Assembly (NCBI GenBank): GCA_016932375.1
Contig: JAFGDA010000065.1
Coordinates: 1-5,335 of the forward strand
DNA: 5,335 nucleotides
Origin: Actinomycetota bacterium
GTDB lineage: Bacteria > Actinomycetota > Humimicrobiia > Humimicrobiales > Humimicrobiaceae
Direction of reading: 5' to 3'
Part shown: positions 1-4,757 of the stretch, one piece after another
Layout of the letters: every line of letters starts with the position of its first letter
How positions within the stretch are numbered: the first letter of the stretch is position 1
Notes under the pieces: generated by a model
The model's input: only the letters and a program-made list of their open reading frames with translations
Database searches by the model: none
Told to the model about the DNA's origin: nothing
Translations under genes and position numbers: made by a program

Positions 1-1
1 T

Positions 2-64
2 ATTAGATCAATAGCAGGTGGAAGGGATTTTCGTAGAAGAAATAGTAAAAAATCAGGCTTATAA
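2..64 (+). CDS. Possible C-terminal tail of an upstream gene (partial)
   Basis: One frame is open from the left edge to a TAA at 62-64. It gives 20 residues rich in Arg, Lys and Ser (ending KKSGL), like the basic tails that end many proteins. The other two + frames meet stops within the first 12 bases. Twenty codons are too few to identify a family, and a short open stretch can arise by chance. The A+T-rich spacer and promoter that follow are consistent with a gene ending here. Confidence 0.2.
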   Translation: MRSIAGGRDFRRRNSKKSGL

Positions 65-88
65 AATATAATAAACATAATTACTGTA

Positions 89-117
89 TTGATTATACAT
101 CATTATATGTGTATAAC
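89..117 (+). promoter_or_regulatory. Sigma70-type promoter of the toxin-antitoxin operon
   Basis: TTGATT (89-94) matches four of six bases of the -35 consensus. TATAAC (112-117) matches five of six of the -10 consensus. They are exactly 17 bases apart. Transcription would begin near 124, leaving a leader of about 50 bases before the antitoxin ATG at 175. The region is A+T-rich, so chance matches are possible, but the spacing and the overlap with inverted repeats support it. Confidence 0.5.
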
Positions 118-122
118 ACATA
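93..122. promoter_or_regulatory. Overlapping inverted repeats, likely antitoxin operator
   Basis: Two perfect 7-base inverted repeats overlap the -10 box. One is TATGTGT (106-112) / ACACATA (116-122) with a 3-base centre. The other is TTATACA (93-99) / TGTATAA (110-116) with a 10-base centre. Ribbon-helix-helix antitoxins bind short palindromes as dimers of dimers and repress their own operon, so a site covering the -10 element is what autoregulation would need. Binding is inferred, not shown. Confidence 0.4.
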
Positions 123-174
123 AGTATAGGTCGGGGTATTAATAAATTAGTGAGGTTAACTATAAAATATAAGA

Positions 175-399
175 ATGAAAAGATTAAATATTACCATACC
201 TGAAAGAATTGCTGAGGCAATGGAAATTTACGGAAATAAAAGTCAGTTCATTACCGAAGCAGTGATTGAAAAAATTAGTAGGGATAAAAAGAAGAAACTG
301 GACGATCTTCCTATCGAAGGGTATAAAAATGAATACAGCCCTGATAAAAAAATAAATGAAGAGTGGGAAACTGCAACAATTGAAGGATGGCCTGATTGA
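175..399 (+). CDS. mazE: Ribbon-helix-helix antitoxin of a MazEF-type pair
   Basis: This 74-residue protein should neutralise the toxin encoded next to it and repress the operon. Residues 3-9 (RLNITIP) form the DNA-contacting beta strand of a ribbon-helix-helix (CopG/MetJ-like) fold. Residues 10-19 form helix A, the turn at 20-23 (GNKS) precedes helix B (about 24-36), and a lysine-rich linker (36-41) follows. The tail (42-74) is acidic and probably disordered, with EWE at 63-65 and EGW at 70-72. In type II antitoxins such a tail wraps around the toxin and blocks its RNA site. No strong Shine-Dalgarno lies before the ATG; the nearest GAGG (152-155) is 19 bases away. The start is nonetheless favoured because the fold begins at residue 3. 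The stop overlaps the toxin start. The symbol is used in the B. subtilis sense (RHH MazE), not for the AbrB-fold E. coli protein. Confidence 0.85.
   Translation: MKRLNITIPERIAEAMEIYGNKSQFITEAVIEKISRDKKKKLDDLPIEGYKNEYSPDKKINEEWETATIEGWPD
383..398 (+). promoter_or_regulatory. Ribosome binding site and TTG start of the toxin
   Basis: AAGGA (383-387), inside the last codons of the antitoxin gene, lies eight bases before TTG (396-398). That TTG shares bases with the antitoxin stop TGA (397-399). This motif selects TTG as the start, since no ATG or GTG is placed to give the family's N-terminus. A TTGA junction implies translational coupling, and the weaker initiator would help keep toxin below antitoxin. 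Confidence 0.7.
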
Positions 400-749
400 A
401 GGGATATCCTAAAAGAAGAGAAATATGGTTAGTATCGCTTGAATCTGCAAAAGAACATGAAATCGGAAAAACCAGGCCTGTAGTAGTCATTTCCCCGGAG
501 GACATGAATATATTTCTTCCTATTGTCGCTGTTGTTCCTCTTACTTCAATGAAAGCGCAGCGTAAAATATATCCTACAGAAGTGCTGCTTTTAAAAAGTG
601 AGACAGGATTGAAAAAAGATTCGGTTTTAATGTCGCACCAGGTCAGGGTTATTTCTAAAACAAGATTGGTAAAGCAATGCGGGGTTATTGATTCCGGGTT
701 TAACAGGGATAAGATCCGGGGGGTACTGAAAATATTTTTGGATCTTTGA
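396..749 (+). CDS. mazF: MazF/PemK-family endoribonuclease toxin
   Basis: This 117-residue protein is a full-length member of the MazF/PemK/Kid family, ribosome-independent mRNA interferases that cut single-stranded RNA at short motifs. The family landmarks are in order. KRREIWLVSL (6-15) is the first beta strand with its conserved basic start. GKTRPVVVIS (24-33) contains Arg27, equivalent to the catalytic arginine. VVPLTS (46-51) contains Thr50, equivalent to the catalytic threonine. KKDSVLMSHQVRVI (73-86) is the conserved strand with Asp75 and the Q-x-R pattern, and the end is a C-terminal helix (about 103-115). Nothing is truncated, so it is probably active. It overlaps the antitoxin gene by three bases and shares its promoter. 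The cleavage motif cannot be predicted from this sequence. Confidence 0.92.
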   Translation: MKGYPKRREIWLVSLESAKEHEIGKTRPVVVISPEDMNIFLPIVAVVPLTSMKAQRKIYPTEVLLLKSETGLKKDSVLMSHQVRVISKTRLVKQCGVIDSGFNRDKIRGVLKIFLDL

Positions 750-766
750 TCATTTTTTTCTTTTTT
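741..766 (+). terminator. Weak terminator-like T tract after the toxin
   Basis: GATC-TTT-GATC (741-751) can form a 4-base stem overlapping the toxin stop codon. It is followed by A, seven Ts, a C and six Ts (752-766). The T tract is what intrinsic termination needs, but the stem is short and A+T-rich, so efficiency is doubtful. Its position between two unrelated transcription units favours the call. Confidence 0.3.
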
Positions 767-826
767 ACATTTATGCCAGAAAATAACCCGGCAGCAATTA
801 TTTAATCTACTCTACGGATTTTATTG

Positions 827-835
827 TGATATAAT
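827..835 (+). promoter_or_regulatory. Extended -10 promoter of enolase
   Basis: TGA followed by TATAAT (830-835) is a perfect -10 hexamer with the TGn extension. No good -35 hexamer is found 16-18 bases upstream, which is typical of promoters relying on an extended -10. Transcription would start near 842, giving a leader of about 65 bases. This promoter would make enolase independent of the toxin-antitoxin operon. Confidence 0.5.
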
Positions 836-850
836 ACCATGGAAATTCAT

Positions 851-883
851 AAATTGATAATTTACAGGACAACGTGTCAATTT
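851..883 (+). repeat. Inverted repeat in the enolase leader
   Basis: AAATTGA (851-857) pairs perfectly with TCAATTT (877-883). A competing smaller hairpin, GACA-ACG-TGTC (868-878), lies partly inside it. Both precede the enolase Shine-Dalgarno and would be in the transcript if the promoter at 827-835 is used. The stems are short and mostly A-T, so a regulatory role is only possible. Confidence 0.25.
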
Positions 884-906
884 TATTTTAAAGGGGAGAG
901 GAAGTT

Positions 907-2211
907 ATGAGCGAACTAACAGAGATAGTGGATGTTTTTGCAAGGGAAATACTTGACTCGAGGGGTAATCCCACCGTAGAGGTCGAAACCATGCTCGAAT
1001 GCGGGACCGTAGGAAGGGCGGCCGTTCCTTCAGGTGCCTCCACCGGAGCATTTGAGGCAGTGGAGCTCAGGGATGGAGATAAAAAAAGGTATCTTGGCAG
1101 GGGGGTACTCAAGGCAGTGGATAATGTAAACAACCTTATAGCCCCTAAGCTTGAAGGAATGGATGCGGTATATCAGCGTGAAATGGACCAGACGATGATA
1201 GAGCTTGACGGGACCGATAATAAATCAAAAATGGGTGCAAATGCCATACTCGGGGTGTCGATTTCAGTTGCAAAAGCTGTTGCGCTGTCACTGGGGATAC
1301 CTCTCTACAGGTATCTCGGTGGGATAAATGCCCATGTCCTGCCGGTACCTATGATGAATATTTTAAACGGTGGCAAGCACGCTGATAACAGTGTTGATCT
1401 CCAGGAATTCATGATCATGCCTGTTGGGGCCGGATGTTTTGCTGAAGCCCTCAGGATGGGTTCAGAAGTATTTCACAGCCTGAAGGCGGTCCTTAAAAAA
1501 GAAGGGCTTAATACTTCAGTAGGTGACGAAGGCGGTTTTGCACCGGACCTTAAAACCAATGAAGATGCCATCAGGTATATTATTAAGGCAATAGAAACTG
1601 CAGGTTACAAACCCGGAAAGGATATTTATATTGCCCTTGACCCTGCTTCAACAGAGTTTTTCAAGAACGGGAAGTACAATCTTGCCGGCGAGGGGAAAGT
1701 GCTCACGCCAGCGGAAATGGTTGATTATTACGTAGGTCTTGTTGACAGGTACCCTGTTATTTCCATCGAAGATGGAATGGCTGAGGAAGACTGGGATGGA
1801 TGGAAGCTTCTTACGGATAAACTTGGAAAGAAGATACAGCTGGTGGGAGATGATCTTTTTGTAACAAATACTTCAAGGCTGATAAGGGGTATAAGCGCTG
1901 GTGTAACCAATTCCATCCTGATAAAGTTAAACCAGATAGGCACACTTTCCGAGACCATGGATGCCATAGAGGTAGCGAGAAAGGCCGGTTTTACAGCCGT
2001 GGTATCACACCGTTCAGGCGAGACAGGTGATACAACAATTGCCGATCTTGTGGTGGGTGTCAATGCAGGCCAGATAAAGACAGGGGCACCTTCAAGAACC
2101 GACAGGATCTGCAAGTATAACCAGCTCTTAAGGATAGAAGAGGACCTGGCAGAACAGGCTTCCTATGCCGGAATCGAGGCTTTCCATAATTTAAGGTCCA
2201 ATGGGATGTAG
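907..2211 (+). CDS. eno: Enolase (phosphopyruvate hydratase)
   Basis: Enolase converts 2-phosphoglycerate to phosphoenolpyruvate and water, reversibly, in cytosolic glycolysis and gluconeogenesis, using magnesium. At 434 residues it has the usual bacterial length. The N-terminal domain has REILDSRGNPTVEVE (13-27) and the mobile loop SGASTG (42-47) with Ser42. The TIM-barrel domain carries His158 and Glu167, proton donor Glu208 (VGDEGG), metal ligands Asp245, Glu288 and Asp315, base Lys340 in the signature ILIKLNQIGT, and the substrate-binding SHRSGET (His368-Arg369-Ser370) and Lys391. All key residues I compared with the E. coli enzyme are present. The start is set by a strong purine-rich Shine-Dalgarno (GGGGAGAGG, 893-901) just before ATG. 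The gene stands alone, with its own promoter and 241 non-coding bases after it. No other glycolytic gene is in view. Confidence 0.99.
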   Translation: MSELTEIVDVFAREILDSRGNPTVEVETMLECGTVGRAAVPSGASTGAFEAVELRDGDKKRYLGRGVLKAVDNVNNLIAPKLEGMDAVYQREMDQTMIELDGTDNKSKMGANAILGVSISVAKAVALSLGIPLYRYLGGINAHVLPVPMMNILNGGKHADNSVDLQEFMIMPVGAGCFAEALRMGSEVFHSLKAVLKKEGLNTSVGDEGGFAPDLKTNEDAIRYIIKAIETAGYKPGKDIYIALDPASTEFFKNGKYNLAGEGKVLTPAEMVDYYVGLVDRYPVISIEDGMAEEDWDGWKLLTDKLGKKIQLVGDDLFVTNTSRLIRGISAGVTNSILIKLNQIGTLSETMDAIEVARKAGFTAVVSHRSGETGDTTIADLVVGVNAGQIKTGAPSRTDRICKYNQLLRIEEDLAEQASYAGIEAFHNLRSNGM

Positions 2212-2237
2212 TATATCAGGACCAATACATAACTTGC

Positions 2238-2272
2238 TGTCCAATAAGGCCTGATTCAGGGCAAACAGGACA
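2238..2272 (+). repeat. Two-tier hairpin after enolase
   Basis: TGTCC (2238-2242) pairs with GGACA (2268-2272), enclosing a second stem CCTG-ATT-CAGG (2250-2260). There is no T run after it, so it is not a standard intrinsic terminator. It could protect the 3' end of the enolase mRNA or pause transcription, or be chance. The rest of 2212-2452 is A+T-rich, has stops in all + frames and shows no RNA gene I recognise. It also contains the short palindrome GCATG-A-CATGC (2312-2322). Confidence 0.3.
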
Positions 2273-2368
2273 AATCCAGTTACAACCCGGAATATATAAT
2301 TGTGTAAAACAGCATGACATGCAACACGGCATATAATATATGTATATGGGTATGCGTATAGAGAAAAA

Positions 2369-2397
2369 TTGCCCTGATGAATACATATTATTATTAA
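2369..2397 (+). promoter_or_regulatory. Weak candidate promoter for the prenyltransferase operon
   Basis: TTGCCC (2369-2374) and TATTAA (2392-2397) are 17 bases apart, each matching four of six consensus positions. Perfect TATAAT at 2332-2337 has no suitable -35 partner. A promoter is expected in this 241-base gap because the downstream genes are unrelated to enolase, but the exact site is uncertain in such A+T-rich sequence. Confidence 0.2.
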
Positions 2398-2452
2398 GGC
2401 ATATGGTTATTATAAAAGCATGGCGGCATACCGGCGGACAGGGTAATAAATA

Positions 2453-3397
2453 ATGCAAAAACCTCAAAATCAACCGGGGAATAAGGTATCGGTATTGAAG
2501 GGCATCTTCATTATGTCCAGGCCGCCTTTCCATATAGTAGGAATTCTTCCATTCGTTCTTGGTACATTATTTGCATGGGAGACTTCCGGCACACTAAACT
2601 GGCCTGTTTTTATACTTGGACTGGCAGCAGTGGTTTTAATAATGCTGGCCACATACTATAACGGTGAGTATTATGATATTGAGGAAGACAGGATTGCGGC
2701 CAAATCAGGAAGCAGTGCCTTTTCGGGGGGCAGCCGGGTAATCGTTAGCGGGGCGCTTCCGCGCAGGTATGCAATTACAGGGGCTTATATCAGCCTTGCC
2801 CTTGCGGTTGCAGCAGGGCTTGTACTTCAGTTCTATTACAGGACCGGGATATGGACGATTCCTCTCGGGGTCATAGGGCTATTTTTTGGATTTTTTTATT
2901 CAAAACCGCCGTTTAGATGGGTAGAACGGGGAATAGGGGAAATCCTTATAGGATTCAGTTATGGATGGCTGCCTGTTGCTGTTGCCTTCTATATGCAGAC
3001 CCAGAGGTTTGATCCTTTTTTAGTATGGATGTCCATTCCCATAGGACTCACAATTTTTAATGTCATATTATTGAATGAGTTCCCGGATTATGAAGCAGAC
3101 AGAAAGGCCGGGAAGAAAAACCTTGTTGTAAGGCTTGGCAAACAAAGGGGAATCCTTATTTATATTTCTGCACAAATTTTAACCTGGATAATGTTCCCGG
3201 TGTCCATGAGCATAAGGTTTATGATGGTTTCAAGCATTGTTGCAGTCCCCTTTCTCATTGTTTCATTAATTCTTGTAATCATGGCACTGATGAAGAAGTA
3301 TATGGTGCCGCAGAGCCTTACATTTATGTGCGGGCTGGGTATTCTTTTGAATACCGGGATTTCCCTCATATATGTTTTTGGAGTGGTCTATGGATAG
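2453..3397 (+). CDS. UbiA-family membrane prenyltransferase, MenA-like
   Basis: This 314-residue integral membrane protein belongs to the UbiA superfamily, which moves a polyprenyl group from its diphosphate to an aromatic or lipid acceptor using magnesium. About eight or nine hydrophobic helices are visible, the last near 288-313. The first Asp-rich motif is D75-I-E-E-D79, preceded by NGEYY rather than the usual ND. FSGGSR (90-95) follows. The cytoplasmic loop YSKPPFRW (149-156) leads into RGIGEILIGFSYG. The second motif is NEFPDYEADRKAGKKNLVVRLG (two parts: N208-D216, R217-G229), with Asp212 and Asp216. The second motif resembles MenA-like (dihydroxynaphthoate) enzymes, but substrate cannot be assigned. 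ATG 2453 has a modest CAGGG (2439-2443) before it. ATG 2513, with GAAGGG at 2497-2502, is an alternative, but would remove the K-x(n)-SRP-type helix start typical of the family. It heads the apparent operon. Confidence 0.88.
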   Translation: MQKPQNQPGNKVSVLKGIFIMSRPPFHIVGILPFVLGTLFAWETSGTLNWPVFILGLAAVVLIMLATYYNGEYYDIEEDRIAAKSGSSAFSGGSRVIVSGALPRRYAITGAYISLALAVAAGLVLQFYYRTGIWTIPLGVIGLFFGFFYSKPPFRWVERGIGEILIGFSYGWLPVAVAFYMQTQRFDPFLVWMSIPIGLTIFNVILLNEFPDYEADRKAGKKNLVVRLGKQRGILIYISAQILTWIMFPVSMSIRFMMVSSIVAVPFLIVSLILVIMALMKKYMVPQSLTFMCGLGILLNTGISLIYVFGVVYG

Positions 3398-3455
3398 GAA
3401 GGGTATTTTCTCAACTATTTTACCGGGCCTGTCTTTTTGGGCATTTGCCATTTAA
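3390..3455 (+). CDS. Possible 21-residue hydrophobic small ORF
   Basis: ATG 3390 overlaps the prenyltransferase stop by eight bases in another frame and runs 21 codons to TAA (3453-3455). A good Shine-Dalgarno, GGAG (3380-3383), lies six bases upstream, better than that of either neighbour. The peptide starts MDRKG, then is almost wholly hydrophobic (IFSTILPGLSFWAFAI), like a single short membrane segment or leader peptide. It has no cysteine. It could be a coupling or leader peptide for the radical SAM gene, a real small membrane protein, the stub of a deleted gene, or chance, since GGAG also encodes part of the prenyltransferase. A substrate peptide for the radical SAM enzyme is conceivable, but nothing in its residues shows it. 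Confidence 0.35.
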   Translation: MDRKGIFSTILPGLSFWAFAI

Positions 3456-3479
3456 GGTTTAAACCTGTAGATTTAAATG
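3449..3479 (+). promoter_or_regulatory. RNA stem hiding the radical SAM start codon, with an inner palindrome
   Basis: CATTTAA (3449-3455) is perfectly complementary to TTAAATG (3473-3479). The 3' arm contains the ATG of the radical SAM gene and the 5' arm the stop of the 21-codon ORF. Between them lies the perfect 12-base palindrome AGGTTTAAACCT (3455-3466), which holds the only AAGG near the start. A ribosome ending at TAA 3453 would melt the stem. The stem has one G-C pair only, so its strength is modest. The palindrome could instead be a protein-binding site. Confidence 0.35.
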
Positions 3480-4712
3480 CCAATAAAAAATGATATTTTA
3501 AAGAATTTATTTGATTACGGATTCAGGCTGGCATTTTCCGCCCCTTCTCTTTTACTCAGGCAGTTTTCAAGTGTTATCTATCTTAAGTACCTGACAAAAT
3601 GGAGCTGTTTTGGAAAATGGCTTGCCAGGTACAGCATAAAATCAATCCCGGTTTCGGCAGGCTCTATTGGGATGGGATGCATAGGATTTCCCAACCACCC
3701 CGTATGGGAAGTCACCAGCAGGTGCAACCTTAATTGCATCCACTGTCATACAAAGGGGGGAAACCGGTCTGATGAAGAACTCACTACAGAAGAAGGCAAG
3801 AAGCTTATAGATGAACTTGCCCGGGTCAGGAAATTCAGGATTCTTGTTTACACAGGCGGAGAGCCGCTTATGAGGGATGATATTTTTGAACTGCTCGAGT
3901 ATTCAAGGAAGGCAGGTTTTATAAATATAGTTGCAACCAATGGAACGCTGATAGATGACAATATAGCACTGAACCTGAAAAAGTGCGGTGTGGCAGGAAT
4001 AGCGGTAAGCCTCGATTCCTGCTGCAGTCTCGTACACAATAAGATAAGGAAAAATTTTAGGGCTTTCGAAGATGCCCTGAGAGGTATTGAAGCGGTGAAA
4101 AAATCCGGGATGCTTCTTCAGGTAAATACAACTGCGATGGAAATGAATTTCGAAGACCTTGACAGGCTTGTGGATTTTATTGATGAACTGGGATCGGGAC
4201 TCCTGCTGTTATACCAGCTGGTCCCTGTGGGAAGGGGAAAAGATATCAGGGATTCAGCACTGAATGCTGATTACAATAAAAAGCTCCTGGATTTCATGGC
4301 CAGAAAGCAAAAGGATTCCGTAGCCCTGATAGAGCCCGTGGCCAGCCCCCAGTACTGGGCATATCTTCTCGAAAAAAGCGGGAAAAATTCCGGGATCTGG
4401 CTGAAGCTGGCACAAAAAGTGTTTCACGGTTGTGTTGCAGGGAATGGCCTGGTTTATATAAAGGCAAATGGGGAGGTATGGCCATGTCCTTTTGTTGAAG
4501 TAAATGCCGGAAATATAAAGGAAAAAAGCTTCCTCGATATATGGGAAAACAGTGATGTGTTCAAAAACCTCAGGAACAAGAAGCTTGCACTCAATGGACG
4601 CTGTGGGAAATGCAGGTATATTGATATATGCGGGGGATGCAGGGGGAGGTCCATGGCGTACAGGGGAAATTATCTTGATGATGATTTTTTATGTTTTTTA
4701 AATAATAATTAA
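3477..4712 (+). CDS. Radical SAM/SPASM-domain protein
   Basis: This 411-residue enzyme cleaves S-adenosylmethionine at a [4Fe-4S] cluster to start radical chemistry. The cluster motif C83-x3-C87-x2-C90 sits in VTSRCNLNCIHCH. TGGEP (126-130) is the SAM-binding GGE motif, and VATNGTLI (152-159) and AVSLDS (176-181) are later barrel strands. The C-terminal SPASM domain has Cys319-x12-G-x4-Cys337, Cys376-x2-Cys379-x5-Cys385-x2-Cys388 and Cys406, enough for two auxiliary clusters. SPASM proteins include peptide maturases (PqqE, AlbA), anaerobic sulfatase activators, and the heme enzymes AhbC/AhbD/NirJ. CGGCR near the end is shared with the heme group, but I cannot assign a substrate. About 80 residues precede the first cysteine, longer than in many relatives, with a hydrophobic, basic stretch (11-50). 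A TAA abuts the ATG, so no upstream start is possible; Met66 is the next ATG. The Shine-Dalgarno is weak. Confidence 0.93.
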   Translation: MPIKNDILKNLFDYGFRLAFSAPSLLLRQFSSVIYLKYLTKWSCFGKWLARYSIKSIPVSAGSIGMGCIGFPNHPVWEVTSRCNLNCIHCHTKGGNRSDEELTTEEGKKLIDELARVRKFRILVYTGGEPLMRDDIFELLEYSRKAGFINIVATNGTLIDDNIALNLKKCGVAGIAVSLDSCCSLVHNKIRKNFRAFEDALRGIEAVKKSGMLLQVNTTAMEMNFEDLDRLVDFIDELGSGLLLLYQLVPVGRGKDIRDSALNADYNKKLLDFMARKQKDSVALIEPVASPQYWAYLLEKSGKNSGIWLKLAQKVFHGCVAGNGLVYIKANGEVWPCPFVEVNAGNIKEKSFLDIWENSDVFKNLRNKKLALNGRCGKCRYIDICGGCRGRSMAYRGNYLDDDFLCFLNNN

Positions 4713-4723
4713 TATGATAGACT

Positions 4724-4741
4724 GAAAGTCAAGAGACTTTT
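4724..4741 (+). repeat. Short hairpin between the radical SAM gene and the next gene
   Basis: AAAGTC (4725-4730), loop AAGA, GACTTT (4735-4740) forms a 6-base stem, extendable by a G-T wobble pair. Only four Ts end it (4738-4741) and TGTGC follows, so it is a poor terminator. With 45 bases between the genes, it is more likely a pause or processing site, or chance. Confidence 0.25.
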
Positions 4742-4757
4742 GTGCTTACGGGGTAAT

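Noticed and set aside
854..882. TTGATA (854-859) as a -35 box of a second enolase promoter
   Set aside because: The hexamer 17 bases later is TCAATT, a poor -10, and transcription would start almost at the ribosome binding site. The element at 827-835 is better.
888..1133. 81-codon minus-strand ORF over the enolase start
   Set aside because: Ser/Thr/Pro-rich shadow of the enolase frame, and it runs into the enolase ribosome binding site.
1728..2114. 128-codon minus-strand ORF antisense to enolase
   Set aside because: It lies wholly within the enolase gene, and its composition follows from the codon pattern of the opposite strand. No ribosome binding site or family likeness.
2216..2533. Minus-strand 105-codon ORF whose last 38 residues contain seven cysteines (CC, CC, CPVC patterns)
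   Set aside because: It overlaps the start of the well-supported prenyltransferase, its internal ATG near the Cys-rich part has no Shine-Dalgarno, and the sequence there is low-complexity A+T-rich. Most likely chance.
3477..4712. Assigning the radical SAM protein as heme synthase AhbD or deacetylase AhbC
   Set aside because: The SPASM cysteine pattern is shared by many families, the N-terminal extension is unlike that group, and no other siroheme or heme gene is in the window.
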